Positions 37,701 through 49,457 are shown, counted from the stretch's first letter. The stretch is DNA of 64,000 nt from Apostichopus japonicus (GCF_037975245.1 NC_092574.1:5820713-5884712); one strand, 5' to 3'. Numbers and translations are program-made. The notes: generated by a model from the letters alone, not told the origin.

Positions 37701-40700
37701 TCGCCGCGCTGAGCTTAACCCTGGTCATTGGTAACTTGTCACACCTGCACACCAAAGTGTGCACAATTCAAACAATCTCTCCTGGGGTACCACAGTGCAC
37801 CACAGCCACGTGTCCCCTGGGGGACTTCCCATAGGGTGCAGCCACAAACTGGCGCATGCAACTATATTTACAAGTCACCTCGCAAGTCCCCATTTATACA
37901 CCATCTTTATGGTTATAAGTGACAGAGATGTTTGCAATGAACAACTTCCCAAAACATCTAAGACAAAATCTGATTTCAAATAATGGGGAGATGTAATAGT
38001 TTCAATGTTACAAATGAGACTGGAGACTTGATCAAGTCTAAATATGACATCATCCAGCCACATACGCTTCAATTTCTTATGTGTTTCTTGATTTATTGCA
38101 ATCTTTCCTGTAATGGACATTGGTTTTGAAAATGCTGAATCTAATTGTTCTGGAGTCATCGAAATGATCTCGCATACTGGCGTACTTTGTTTCCATGCCA
38201 ACACAGTCTATGTAAAAGCCTCGAAAATTTAGATGAAAATAAAGAAAAAGTAAAAGGCCTCATGTGTCACTACGACAGCACAGACTATCAAACAAAATGG
38301 CCGCTCCTTGTCGTGACTTTTGAACGACGATGTCCAGTCAATGTGCTCGCAAGATCATGTTTTATCTGCCAATAAGGAGACTCGTTAGAGGATTGTGTAG
38401 TTGAGAAGAAACAGATTTAGTAAAGGGAAGTCATTTGATGTTAACACTGCAAATATCCTCTCGGCGGACGTAGACATTTTTTTAATTTTTTTTTATTTTT
38501 ATTGGTGGACGTAGAAATAATTTTTGGAGTGAAATTTTTGACAGAGAGAAACTTGTACATTTCTGTACTTACCTTTTGCTGTTGTGCCGGTGATCATATC
38601 CAATCGCGATACCGGTATTCTTGCAGTCTTTGTTCTCTGCTAGCAAATGGGTGAGGATACCCTGAAATAAAGGAAATTCAGATCTATTAAATATAAAACA
38701 AAACAAAACAAAACATAATCACTGCAAATGTGATACAAATAATATCATGTACAGGGGTGACACTTTAACTGACATGTAAGAGCGTTGACAATATCGATAG
38801 TCAATCAAATTGTAAACAACCAACATCAGGAAGGAACTATTTGAAATAAACACTAATTCAGCAGGAAGTAGTAGGAACAAGGATTACTACTGAATACTGT
38901 AGGTACACATGTTGAATCTTTGTTACAGTTTACCGAGGGGAAATATCTGACGTCCTATCGCTGATGATATTAATCCAGCCCTGTGTTCTCCTGTAGGAAT
39001 AGTGGCAAGAAGCAACGGCGCTGTGGGTATTTTAGTTTAAGATATATGTAGACCTGCCAACCCCCCCCCCCCCGCCCCCCCAAATGTAACAACCTGGAGC
39101 TTAATTTCAAAGGCAAAGTTCAAAGGCATGTACTTTAAGTACTTAAACAGACCACCTGAAATCTGCATTATCAATTCAGTTATTTGATGGACATGTCTAC
39201 AATAACATGACACTATCACATATTATATTTATGGTTCTTGTCAATCTGTTGACTCTTGAAATATCAATCAATGTTCAGTACTTCAGTGAATAATAAAATT
39301 CACAACAAAGTTGTTAATTACATTAATGTGTATGCTTTTGTTTGAAAACAGTTTGAATAAGGTTTGAGTCAGTGCTCCTGAGAAGTCACTGTGATCGTCA
39401 GTCTGTTTGTTAGTATGTCTGTCTGTCTGTCTTCCTGTCCCTCTGTGTATGTACTGAGCCCATAAATTAATTCTGAATTACTAACCGTTGGTTCACGGGC
39501 CTAATCGTGTACTTTATTTAATTGCATCTTCAATCACTACCGTCAATCGTTGTCGTAGAATTAAAATAGCAAAGTGTTCATTCTGTAGTATTTTCTAGTA
39601 TTACTTTTTTGTGTTTTAAGTGTCGTACCTGTAAGTACTGAATGAACGTTGACCATAATTTGAACTGACACTACTGTACACAAAAACAATGTGTGGAAAG
39701 ATATTTTGGTTTGGTGGACATGTACCCTAATTATCATATTTAATTAATCATATTTAATTATCAAGCGCCATATATCACTCCATCTAGAGTCGTGTGTGTA
39801 CACAGCTGGAAGCCACTTGTGTTGTTAGTGGGTGGAAACCAGCCATATTAATGTTAGTTATATGAATAGTCATTTATTAAATATTATAATAAACTAATCC
39901 ATATTTAATTATCATGTGTCATATATCACTCCATCTAGAACCATGTGTGTATACAGCTGGAAGCCACTTGTGTTGTTAGTGGGTGGAAACCAGCCATATT
40001 AATGTCAGTTATATGAATAGTCATTTATTAATTATCATAATAAACTAGTCCATAAAACCAGCTGGTTAAATCATGAGACAAGTCCTAATGCATGCCTCTT
40101 ATTGTTCATTCCTGCCTCGGGCCATTTCACCAAGACAAAATCATGCATTATTTTTATACAAATGCTATACGGATTAGCTATTTCTTCTCAATCAAACTAC
40201 TTTACAACCATCAATACATAGTCAATAAGCTCACAATAATAACAACTTCAGCCCAATATTTCATATGCAAATTATCAGAAGATAATCGCTCGGTTTCTGC
40301 TATTTAAAGCAATGTAGGCCTGAGCTAATCTTGATTGGATATTGCTTTGCAACAGGGAGAAACTGCCCGTAAATAAGAGAAAAACTGTTGTACTAATATA
40401 ATAAAGCAACCATATGCTTAGACCGCTGACAGGCAGATACTTTAATCCAGATCGTAATGCTGCACATGATCAACATATTGATGACATCTGGCAGAGGGAG
40501 AGGTTGGCTTGGAAGTAAATATTGACAGACGATCTTTATGGCTCATAAGTTGAAAGTTCAAAACAATACAATAAAAGGACATATTACACTATAAAAGCTC
40601 TACTTATTAAAGTATATATGTAGGAAGGTCATGAAGACAACTGTGGTTGGCCGAAATCTTGTTTCGTTTTTCTTTATAAAATGAAAAATAAAATCTGAAC

Positions 40701-43700
40701 TTTGTTTAGGTAGAATAGAAAATAGAAAAGAAAGGGTCTCTGTGTCATGAGTGTAAATTAAAACATCCTTCCCGTGGCTCCTGGAGACCTTTAATGGGGT
40801 TACTTCAGAGATAACCTTTCAAAGCTGCTAGAGTAAGGGTAGCAAACAACAGTCAACCCCTTCATACACAAGACAGATGGTACACATGTATGTATGTAGT
40901 GTAAATCATTCCATCAATCAACCAAATAAACAACATAGACGAAGCAGGAGAGTTGAAAGGGTAAGCAAAGGCCAAAAGCAAAATTTGCAAGTTTGATTTA
41001 AAACGGTTCACAGCATTATATACAGGTATTTGAAAAATTCACAATTTTCACACAATATGGCTTAGTAAATAAGTTTATTTGCAGCTCAGGGATCTCTCCA
41101 GAAAGTGACCAACTTTTCGAGAAAAAAAAAACATGTTTGCGATTGGTTGAAGACCTGCAGTGGACATTTCTTTCCATTCCATCTTAACGAGGGAGGATGG
41201 AGGGTGGAGGGTGTAGGGGGAAGGAGGTAGGGAGCAGGGGAGAGGTTGGGAAAGGAATGAGGAAGAGCATTCCAGATAGTTAGAAAAACCAAAACCTGAC
41301 AGTTTAATTAATGAAACTAAGTATCAGTGGCAGAGTGTGGGAGTATTTGTAGTTTAATACGTTATATAACAGGAGGTTTCTTTCATTCTTTTGTTGCTCT
41401 AGCTGGACATTTAATACTCGAAACACCTAAGTCCATCCCTCTGTACTCATAATATATATATATCATTGTACTGTGTTGTTGTACACATAAAACAAATTGA
41501 CCCAATAAACCATGATTGGGTGAATCTAATTTTGATGGTGATAGGGCATTTCATACAGTACTGTATTTACAAGTGCACCAAAGTCTGTGGAATGCCCTGC
41601 CCATCTGCACGTTGTCTTTTACACATCTTTGCTTGTTTTAAGTCCCAACTTAGAACTCATCTTTCTTTATTATACATAATTTAATGACTCATCTTGTTTT
41701 CTATTGTCTTAACCTTGTTTATATATTTGTCTCATTAATTATTTTATCGATTTAGTATGTGAACTGTGTGTACAGAGTCTCAATACGCTGTAACAACTGT
41801 CATACACACTGTGTATGTACAGTATGTATGTATGTATTTTGATTAATCTAACTTAAAAATAATATCATAAACTGTGTTAAGTATGTGATATATTCGGTAT
41901 TGGATCTTTGCGACAGATGAAATCATTCTTAAAATATGTTTTGCGCCCAAATTGGCTAGAGAGACAAATAATGTCGAAAATTCCACCTAAACTTTTTCCA
42001 GCCACTTTTGAAGGATAACTTTTAGCTCATAAGTAACTTGGATATGTTCTAGACAATAAACCACACTGCTATCATTTCAGGTTGTACTTTTAAGTAAACT
42101 TTAAGGAAGTGAACTTCATCAGTTAAAGTGACTGGACTATTTAGTCTAATACTATGGACTACTCTATTAGGTCATTTCCTCAGATGCAACACAAACCTCA
42201 ACAGGAAAACATAAGCCCTTTATGATCTCGAATGACATGTTTACGATATATACATTACACATTTGTCAAGGATAAATGATAGTGAAAGTCCTCTAAACAT
42301 GTTCCATTGTTTACGTGAAGTTTAAAGAACATCCTCTGTTGAGTTAGTAGAAACAATAGATTAATCATTAACATTTAGGCTAGGCACTGAGGGGATAATG
42401 CTATCACCAATGTAGTCTTAAAGGAGCATGAAACTACAGAGATTTAGAATAACCGAGGTAAATATCTTGAGAACCTTAAAAGTTAATCACAATATTAAAA
42501 GAAACATTTGTTTTCATTTTCTTGGATTATAACATACTGTATCACCACTAAACTTGATGTATGTATGTAGTTTAGATCCTCCTGCAAGCAGGAACTCGCG
42601 AAGAAGCCATCATTGGCTTATCAAAGCCGCAAGCTGACCGAAGTCAGTCTCTCACATTCATATTTAACGTCCATGATTATGAATTGTCAATTGTCAACAA
42701 CTCTGTAACTGGACGACATACATTAATCTTGGAGTGACTCCAACTCGGGACCTTATGATTGAAAGGCACCGGCGTTAACCGCTGAGCTAACACTCAGTGT
42801 TGAGACTACAGCCATCTTTTACAGCTGTGCTGATATATGTAGTTTTGTATGAGTTACTAACTAACCTGGGCTGTTTGAATCACAATAAGGTCATTAATTC
42901 TTGCTGTTCCAGCTTCCATTCGAGCTCTCAGTCCTGAAATAAAAATAAATTGGAGGTTGTTGTTACTTTACTTTAGTTGCATCTTGTTAATGCAGTTAAA
43001 ATTTACAGTAATTCAATTTCTCTAATACTATGAACGCTAGTTGTGGATGTTCGCTTGAAGGTTACTTTATTTTAAGATGGCTCTATGGTCATATCACAGA
43101 AATGATTCTCATGGGAAAGGAGGTGACATCATAATGATATCACTTTTCTGCACATGCCTCATTTTTCCTTTCATAAATTTTGTTACCAAAATTCTTCAGT
43201 ATTATGAAGATGACCACACATTCAATGTTAGTAACTAGACTAAAGTCCTATACCTACACTTTATGTAACAAGGCTGAATACATTCAGTGTTTTTGAGGAT
43301 GACTACACATTTAATATTAGTAAACTGAAATCCTATACTTTCAATTTTATGAGGCTGAATGCACCTTGCAGTGTTGCAATACTGCATATTATGAGGATGA
43401 CCACACATTCAATGTAGGTAACTAGACTTAAGTCCTATACCTTCAGAGTTATGAGGATGACTACACCTTTACAGTATTACAAGACTGAATACATTCAGTG
43501 TTATGAGGATGACCACACTGTCAATGTTAGTAACTAGACTAAGGTCCTATACCTTCAGAGTTATGAGGATGACTACACCTTTACTGTATTACAAGATGGA
43601 ATATTCAGCGTTATGAGTATGACTACACAGTCAATGTTAGTAACTAGACAGAAGTCCTATACCTTCAGTGTTTTATGAATGACTATGTATACTGTATTCA

Positions 43701-45624
43701 GTTTTACAAGACTCCAGTACATACCTTCAGTCTTATGAGACTGACTACAACAATAGTCTTACAAGACTGAATATACCTTCAGTATTATGAGAATGACTAC
43801 ACATATTCAATGTTAGTAACTAGACTGAAGTGCTATACTGTACCTTCAGTGTTATTAGATTGACTGTACCTTCAGTGTTATAAAGCTGACTAAATCTCCA
43901 GCACTAATGATCTTAAATCACCTGAAATTCATATGTATTCTTCTGGAATTCGAGTACAATCTAGAACTTTATTCCTTGGGAAGATACATGGTATGCACAA
44001 TTAAAGGGTGCGAAGACTCGCACAAAAAGAAACGTCCAATGCCGGTAATCTGACCTAGTTTCGAACGAGTTGTAACAGAAGTGTTAGACACCACCATCGA
44101 TCCCAGGAAATACACACACAGCTTGCTACCATCAGTAATTAGACACTAGTGTACAGTCAGTACATACAGCTGCGGTCAATACCCACATCACACTGTACAA
44201 ACAATACAGGGATGGACATCTCAGGTCCAGCTAAATATAACAAGGTATCACGTTTCATTATTGTACTGTCTGCATTTTGTAGCGACACGAACAAAATGTC
44301 ACTTGCAAGCAACGGTGAGTTAACTTTTTCAGATGGCCGCACACGGTTTGAGGCGAGTCTTCAATGCCTTTAAGATGTATCAACCTACCTTTATCACTAG
44401 ATGCATATGCCATACCAGTTGGAGAAAAGAAATTTATTATCTTCAAAACATTTTTCAATAATTTTTAGTATACAAACCTGCAGTTCCAAATGCTATTCTC
44501 GTTCCAAATCTTTTCTTCAGCTCTATCACATCCTTCCTATCCAACAAGTCCACAACCTCTTGGCGTGTTGGTGGATACTAAAAGGGAAAAGACGATTTAA
44601 CCATGAATAATGCATAATGTACTAAACACTTATAAAGTATTGTTTATCTCTATCATAACATACTGTATTCCAGTTTACACTTATAATGTAAAACAAGTTC
44701 CACATTGAATTATTGGGAACCAAAAAAATCAAGGAAGGTCAATTTTTACCTCTGACCTCACTTAGTTACATTCATTAGCCATTCTACAATACTTCTTACA
44801 TGTCTTCTGTTGTTGTTGGGTTTTTTTATGCTTTGACATATATAGTTTCCATGAAATACTGGAACAATGACTACTTGTACTAAAATAATGAAACTTGAAG
44901 AAAAAAGCCTTATGAGATTTAATGTATGATTGAATGCAAACCTAAAACTTTCATTCCCAATCCCATGACCTTCTGTGGTGTAGGCCCTAGGTGAAAGAGC
45001 TTTACGAACAACGAATATCAGTAACCAGTCGAAGAGGGGCGAGATTGGTCAAGAATGAGTACAAACGTAAACCAGGTACAGTTACTCGGATTATGACTGA
45101 CCTCCAGTGGCAACCATTGCATATCAGAAGGAAAAGCAACAGATTATCTGTACTTCATAAAGCAATTAATGGAAAGACTGCTATCTTATCCCATCCTAGT
45201 TCCTACATTAAGAAGCCATCTCGTACAACTAGACAACTCAATCAAGCTAAGTTCATCCAACCTCGCTGCAAAACAGATGATTACAAATATAGATTAGAAC
45301 TCTTTGCCTCCAGAATTGATTTCAATAACGTCTGCTGTCAATTTCGAAGTGGAAACATCTAGGTACTTAGCAGAGATTTAATATGCAACACATGACTTGA
45401 TGATGTCACTAATCATCCTTTGCGAGATGGACACCAGTCTATTGCTGAGTACCGATGTAGATGCAACCTCGTTATTGCTTCTGTGTAAAGGGAAGTCTCT
45501 TTTATGAAGAGGAGATTTATTTTGAAGAAAAAAAGCTACCTGCTGTCCTTACCTTATCCCACTTAAGCCACTGTCTTATAGTTGTGTCCAGGGCTTCATC
45601 CCCTGTATTTACTTTGAATTCCAT
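26045..45624 (-). CDS. PGM2: Phosphoglucomutase 2 (phosphopentomutase family)
   Basis: Sixteen coding exons on the minus strand join in frame to 601 residues (human PGM2 612): 45624-45553, 44577-44478, 42933-42866, 38661-38573, 37515-37431, 37203-37096, 36235-36063, 35034-34911, 34184-33923, 33471-33395, 30939-30846, 30032-29903, 29051-28952, 27605-27519, 26844-26711, 26147-26045. All introns are GT-AG and phases agree. The family interconverts hexose or pentose 1- and 5/6-phosphates; human PGM2 prefers ribose and deoxyribose phosphates and acts in the cytosol (known for the family). Visible motifs: catalytic phosphoserine S156 in [13 protein letters not shown], metal loop DPDADR at 314-319, sugar loop YEEAIG at 413-418, and phosphate loop [12 protein letters not shown] from 547. 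The N-terminus IRQWLKWDK and [11 protein letters not shown] are typical of PGM2 and PGM2L1. PGM2L1, a glucose-1,6-bisphosphate synthase, is the main alternative. Confidence 0.94.
28205..28760 (-). mobile_element. Non-LTR retrotransposon 3' fragment
   Basis: In minus sense the frame reads [19 protein letters not shown], then about 115 residues ending in LRNP...[17 protein letters not shown], typical of the C-terminal tail after the reverse transcriptase domain of jockey/RTE/CR1-like LINEs. A stop lies in frame just upstream (about 28764), so the element is 5'-truncated. The 3' end, TTTATACTGGGATAAAG followed by AAATTGAATTGAA, resembles a LINE 3' terminus. It lies inside PGM2 intron 13. Confidence 0.7.
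29227..29584. mobile_element. hAT-type MITE with near-perfect 8-bp TSD
   Basis: The ends CACAGGCGTAGGAG and CTCCTACGCCTATG are inverted repeats with one mismatch. The flanks are CTATTAAT on the left and CTATTTAT on the right, an 8-bp target-site duplication with one difference, as expected for hAT insertions. The element is 358 bp, noncoding, and sits in PGM2 intron 12. Confidence 0.82.
31115..31340 (-). repeat. tRNA-derived SINE, family B, copy 1
   Basis: In minus sense it starts GGAGTGTTAGCTCAGTGGTT (perfect A box TAGCTCAGTGG) and continues to CCCCGGTTCGAGTC (perfect B box). The body includes TCAGCTTGCGGCTTTGATAA and the end GCAAGCAGG in plus sense. Copies recur at 33649-33902 and 42557-42796, all within PGM2 introns. 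Confidence 0.85.
31530..32973. mobile_element. hAT-type DNA transposon, nonautonomous
   Basis: A 1444-bp element is flanked by a perfect 8-bp target-site duplication CTTAAAAC (31522-31529 and 32974-32981). The terminal inverted repeats are TAGTGTTGC and GCAACACTA. Both subterminal regions are packed with ATATCGG / CCGATA words, a subterminal arrangement typical of hAT transposase-binding regions. The interior has only short frames and no recognisable BED finger or transposase, so it needs an external transposase. Inserted in PGM2 intron 10. Confidence 0.9.
33649..33902 (+). repeat. tRNA-derived SINE, family B, copy 2
   Basis: Plus-oriented copy: GGAGTGTTAGCTCAGTGGTT head, CCTGGTTCAAGTTAATCCC B-box region (decayed), body AGCTTGCGGCTTTGATAAGC, end CTTGCAGGAGGATCTAAAA and a TACATACGTACATAC simple-repeat tail. 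Lies in PGM2 intron 9, antisense to the gene. Confidence 0.85.
34698..34742. repeat. AT dinucleotide microsatellite
   Basis: About 20 uninterrupted AT repeats in PGM2 intron 8, preceded by a C-rich tract. Confidence 0.9.
35262..35404. repeat. 35-38 bp minisatellite
   Basis: Four units of the form CCCACACCCAACCCACTCCC plus a CACTTCGTTCTCTT end. It creates misleading open frames on both strands. PGM2 intron 7. Confidence 0.85.
35551..35757. repeat. 110-bp direct duplication
   Basis: Two copies start GAACAAGG at 35551 and 35661 and share GCTGAACAAACAGAGAGTA and CGTGTTTGGTACCAGGTCAT. Located in PGM2 intron 7 directly before a family A SINE. Confidence 0.85.
35755..36026 (-). repeat. tRNA-derived SINE, family A, copy 2
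   Basis: The minus-sense head is GTGGTGGCCAATTGGCTAAGG with the perfect B box GGTTCGATTCC. The body contains TGGGTGAAGAGAGGCAA and GCCCAAGGACACAAC (plus sense), shared with the 7.7-kb copy, and ends in TATAGCGCTTTATACC with a repeated AGCGCTTTA word. Lies within 40 bp of PGM2 exon 7. Confidence 0.8.
36186..36905 (-). repeat. Tandem repeat containing PGM2 exon 7 acceptor
   Basis: The first ~50 bases of exon 7 together with the acceptor and adjoining intron are repeated upstream (in gene sense) at intervals of about 118-143 bp; the word GCATGGATAGCTGC or its decayed form occurs near 36192 (exon), 36321, 36455, 36573, 36714 and 36857. The nearest copy (36321-36366) keeps a CTGTAG acceptor and would read [16 protein letters not shown] before a stop. 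More distant copies are decayed. Confidence 0.85.
37660..37905 (-). repeat. SINE family A, truncated copy 3
   Basis: Shares CTGGTCATTGGTAACTTGTC, CAATCTCTCCTGGGG, GGGGGACTTCCCATAGGGTG and CAAGTCCCCATTTATACACC with the 7.5-kb copy but lacks the tRNA-like head, stopping at the CACC before ATCTTTATGG. PGM2 intron 4. Confidence 0.75.
39751..40053. repeat. 151-bp direct tandem duplication
   Basis: Two copies, starting at 39751 and 39902, share ATATCACTCCATCTAGA, ACAGCTGGAAGCCACTTGTG and GTGGGTGGAAACCAGCCATA with few differences. PGM2 intron 3, noncoding. Confidence 0.9.
41585..41840 (+). mobile_element. Possible LINE 3' relic
   Basis: The plus-strand translation across frameshifts gives SLWNALPI and then FKSQLRTHL, the usual C-terminal end of LINE ORF2 after the reverse transcriptase. 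It runs into a TATGTATGTATG simple-repeat tail. Heavily decayed and without other support. PGM2 intron 3. Confidence 0.4.
42557..42796 (-). repeat. tRNA-derived SINE, family B, copy 3
   Basis: The minus-sense head GAGTGTTAGCTCAGCGGTT, body AGCTTGCGGCTTTGATAAGC and TACATACATAC-type tail match the copies at 31115 and 33649. The B box is decayed (CCGAGTTGGAGTC). PGM2 intron 3, ending about 70 bp from exon 3. Confidence 0.85.
43190..43910. repeat. Degenerate minisatellite
   Basis: Irregular repeats of TTATGAGGATGACTACAC, TTCAATGTTAGTAACTAGAC and AAGTCCTATACCTTCAG fill about 700 bp of PGM2 intron 2. Unit spacing varies from about 60 to 120 bp, with many internal deletions. Confidence 0.8.
44001..44373 (+). 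mobile_element. MITE, TTAA-type family, copy 3 (best ends)
   Basis: TTAA at both edges (44001-44004 and 44370-44373) encloses AGGGTGCGAAGACTCGC and its inverted partner GCGAGTCTTCAATGCCT. This copy defines the family: about 373 bp, TTAA target duplication, TIR about 17 bp, no coding capacity. Lies in PGM2 intron 2, 105 bp from exon 2. Confidence 0.88.
44988..45400 (+). pseudogene. LINE ORF2 C-terminal fragment, frameshifted
   Basis: The plus-strand frame from 44991 reads [38 protein letters not shown] and [13 protein letters not shown], the conserved tail after the reverse transcriptase of LINE ORF2. After the DYKY word a deletion or frameshift intervenes; the next frame gives NSLPPELI and ends [10 protein letters not shown] with a stop near 45390. 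It is 5'-truncated and lies in PGM2 intron 1, antisense to the gene. Confidence 0.8.
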
Positions 45625-48600
45625 TTCGTGAAAAAGGTACTTCTACTATTAGTTGTACGGCACTTTGGTATAGACAAATCGTTCTTGGAGTTGCATTGAA
45701 GTTTTCCAACTGCAATTACTCCGGGCCAAGCTCCACGTCTCACTGTAAATAAAATGTTGGACCCTTCGAACCACACTTTATATGCAGTGTTGTGTGTGTG
45801 TTACACGTTTGTGCAAACAAAGAATTAATATGGGCCTACTTCACCAGAGATACTACACTAACTTGTTTGCTTATCTTCATTAACACGTTTGTAAAACTGT
45901 ACATAGCGTGCAACGTTGCTGGCCTTTCCATATATCCTACACAGTATGACATCATTTACTATAAACGCATGACCTTACCTCGTACCCTGGCAATCTGGGG
46001 TCATCTGGTATGTAAATATCATAACAAAATATGACATATATATGATACAATGAAAATGATGCAATGTGCGCGCTATCGTGAGCAATTTTGTGACTCTAAT
46101 GCTGTAGGCCTTCCATTTTCCAATATTTCACTAAACTCTGCTAAAAGCTTACCGGTTTTCATGCATACCTGAACGCAATATCATCATGTGAAGATATTGG
46201 CAAGTATATATATCACAGAAAGATGGAACAGGTTTAAAATAATGGATGAAAACTAACTAAAGACTATATTGGTTATTAATTGTCCATGTTGGTTTAATTA
46301 AGTAGCTCAAGAGATATGACTTAAAATATTTTTTTTAGCTTCCCGGCCCTCCAAGTGAACACTACGTACGTACTATTTCATATTAGGCCTAATGTAATCT
46401 TGAAACGTCATCAATATTTGTCCCCCAATGTTTAGCGTTCTGTAGTCTTAAAATACCATGACCACTCCCAAACATCGAGTAGAAAACAAATTATTCAATG
46501 AATGAAGGGAAGGGAAGGAATACAGAAAAGCTTTTGCCTGTGCCTGTGCCTGAATCATTGAAAGGTGAATTTAGGCCCAAAATTATAGCATGCTGTAATT
46601 GCTAGAAGTTTCAACAAGTACTCTCCTGGAGGTTTTTACTCTCCAAATTGTTCTCAGACATTTTTAAGGAACACAAAAAAAAAAGTCCCAGTGAAGAGTA
46701 TTTTCCCAAAGGTTGTAATGAATACAGTTTAAGAATTTTGACCACATGTGACCATATTTGAATACTGTAGCATATTTGGGGCCAATACAGCATATCTTTA
46801 AAAATGTATTTCTAACACAAATTACGGTGCAACACTGATAACTTTAAATGTTAGTTTATTGATCCATAGTTAACGTGCTGTGCTAGTGTTTGTACTTTTC
46901 ATATCAAATTGAAAAATTATTTGTTTATAATTTGCAGAATTCGGTTCAACTCATGAGGCATCGCGTAACCACCGGAGAGGTTAATTAGGGACACGGGGGG
47001 GGGGGGGGGCTGGGATCCGTGCCTTTTGCACGCGGTACATGTCAGACGAACATCAGATCCAATGCCAACAAAGCAATTTGCATGAATTGGGGGTCGCACA
47101 TTTTATTCAGTATAGCTTAATTTAAGGTCCTGGCACGTATAAGCCAGATTGTCATCATGTTATAGGCTGCATGGTCACTGCAGTTTTAGTACCACTATGA
47201 ACAGGTGTGTCCAATCAAATCACGAGAAACTCATAAAGTATTGATTTATCATTCCGATACATCTGTCAATTTATTCCCCAAAGCATAAGTTAAATTTAAC
47301 ACAGGCCAAGTCCAAGGCTTAATTACAGTTTAAACAGCATGTGAATGTCATTAGTCAAATATACGGCGACAACCATTAGTGCTCGAAAACAGTATAATAG
47401 GGTAAAAAAGAAGAAAAAAATAGAAAGGACATCCACTTTACTATTGAGATGAATGGGGTTCAAACTGAGGGCAGGCTTTTGAACACACTCTTCAGGGTCA
47501 GTTTATTATAAATGAGTACGTGTAAAAACCCTGACCGACACTTCTGGAGAAAACTCTCTACGGTAAGGGAAGACATTCAGGCAGATAATCAGTGCTAACC
47601 AAGTCTCTTCGAGTCAGGAATATCATTTGTTGATGCACTACAAAACACAAAATGGTGTAAGTTCATTTTTCCTCCTTACCTGTATTCTAAGCTTTCGCTA
47701 CATTAGTGTAAATAAACATATTGGTAATGTATTTGTTTGGTATTACCATTGAAGAAACTTATCTGACAAATTCAAGTATTTTCAATAACTTTCGATAAAG
47801 AAAGTCCAAACACAGTCACTAGTATCAAAATTGCAGTTCTCATCCACTTGGAAGTTGCTGACATTTTTTCCTCTTACATTTCCTCGACATTTGGTTGAAG
47901 ATATATCAAGTTTTGCAAACATAGGCTAGTTCATCCGGCTGCAAAGTAATTAAGGTAACTTAGTTTAATGAAGGGGAAGGGGTCTCTTTTTCATGGAAAA
48001 TGGTTTAAATCAGTTGTTGTTATGTCGAGGGGAGGGGAGGGGGGGGGAAGTATGCTAAAATTGATGTAATATTGTATTTCCCGTTGGGAGATTGACCCTA
48101 ATCCCAGAAATGAGATGTTAATCAAATTTAAATTTCAACAAATTCCAGGCGCGGATATAGGGCCAGTGGTGGGGTACGTGTTACTTTGAAACATGTTTGG
48201 CTCAAAATGCACCATTTCACGTCTTGAAATATTATTTTATCAAAGAGGATGACCCCCAGACCCCCTATATACCTCGGCTTCAGTGACCTCGGGCCACACC
48301 CGTCTCCCATTCCCACGGGACTTTTTTCGATAATTCTGGATCCGTCCCTAATAACAGTTACTTAGATCCATGCATATGGACACAGCCCAGTTCAGTCGCC
48401 ATACTGCCCTCGATATTTCATTCATTACTGACGGCTGTCAAAGTTTCTTTGCCAAAGTCCGCAAGATTACAATGCGTTGTATGATGCAACGACAACGCGT
48501 GCGTTCAAGTTACATCTAGTTTTATTTGTGTTGCATCAGCAAAGTATAAACGGTTTGGAAACACATGTAAACAAGACGGAATGCGCTTGCAAAGATATAT

Positions 48601-48936
48601 TAATACCTTAGTGTTACATTCGACGAGTGGTAACCAGTGGGTCATACGAAATCGTCAACAGGTGTTACACTAGTATTTTATTAGGAGGGATAAGTGAATC
48701 TGACATTCGCGAGGCAAATGTCAAAACCCCAACGTTGTTTACGAAGTAACGTGAAACACGAGTTGATTCGCCTGACAATTTATTGTGTTAAATACCCTAT
48801 AGGGAAGGGTTGTGAAGTACGCTACGCGGGTTATAGCATTTCCTGTTTTTCGGTTTCTATTATACATGAGGTCTTGTGATGAATGAGGCTTAGCCAGCCG
48901 CGGTTTCAAAATTAAAGATAACTTGATTCAGTAATA
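45625..48936. other. Intergenic region between PGM2 and LamG gene 1
   Basis: Divergent intergenic DNA. The part next to 45625 must hold the PGM2 promoter and 5' UTR, although no TATA box is evident. C/G homopolymers occur at 46996 and 48030. A CAGGCGCGGAT ... ATCCGTCCCTA pair at 48148-48349 may be the decayed ends of another MITE, but no target-site duplication is visible. The first exon of the LamG gene, with its start codon, is probably here or in the next few hundred bases. Confidence 0.4.
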
Positions 48937-49309
48937 CAGTGGCGTAGGAAGGTACTTTTGAGTGGGGGGGGGGGCTAAAGACTGATGGCCGGCATGGGGG
49001 AGTGGTCTAAGGGGAGGGGGTGTCCCCCTCCCCTTTGGATTTGTTTTGCATTTCCAGGTGGCCTCAGATGCAATTTGGTGTAATATAGCACACTTCAACA
49101 CCCACTCCATTTTGTAAATAATTTTGCATTTTCACCTGGCCTTAGATGCAATTTGGTGCTCCAAATTAGATTTTTTTCTCATTTGGAAATGAAAAAGGGG
49201 TTTTCTAATTTGCGAAGCGGAGGGGGGGGGGGCGGAATGATACTTCCGCCCCACCATATTTTTCACTGGGGGGGGCTGGCGCCCCCAGCCCCCGGTTCCT
49301 ACGCCCTTG
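48937..49309. mobile_element. hAT-type MITE with perfect 8-bp TSD
   Basis: It is flanked on both sides by CAGTAATA (48929-48936 and 49310-49317). The ends CAGTGGCGTAGGAAGG and CCGGTTCCTACGCCCTTG are inverted repeats with a few mismatches. The 373-bp interior has poly-G/C blocks and a duplicated GATGCAATTTGGTG word, and no coding capacity. It lies about 150 bp upstream of the first visible LamG exon. Confidence 0.9.
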
Positions 49310-49457
49310 CAGTAATACGTTCAAATACTTCCGATTTACCTTCCCACATATTTTATCGGCGACTGCTACTACTATACAAAGTATTGGCCTCCTAAACATT
49401 TCATGTGATACTTATTTCCTAGTTCCATTTCCACTTCTTTGTCTACATTCACTACAG

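Noticed and set aside
45792-46034. 80-codon open frame upstream of PGM2
   Set aside because: No family resemblance, codon pattern or splice partner; likely chance.
48148-48349. Another hAT-type MITE (CAGGCGCGGAT ... ATCCGTCCCTA)
   Set aside because: Ends are only partly complementary and no 8-bp target duplication is visible.
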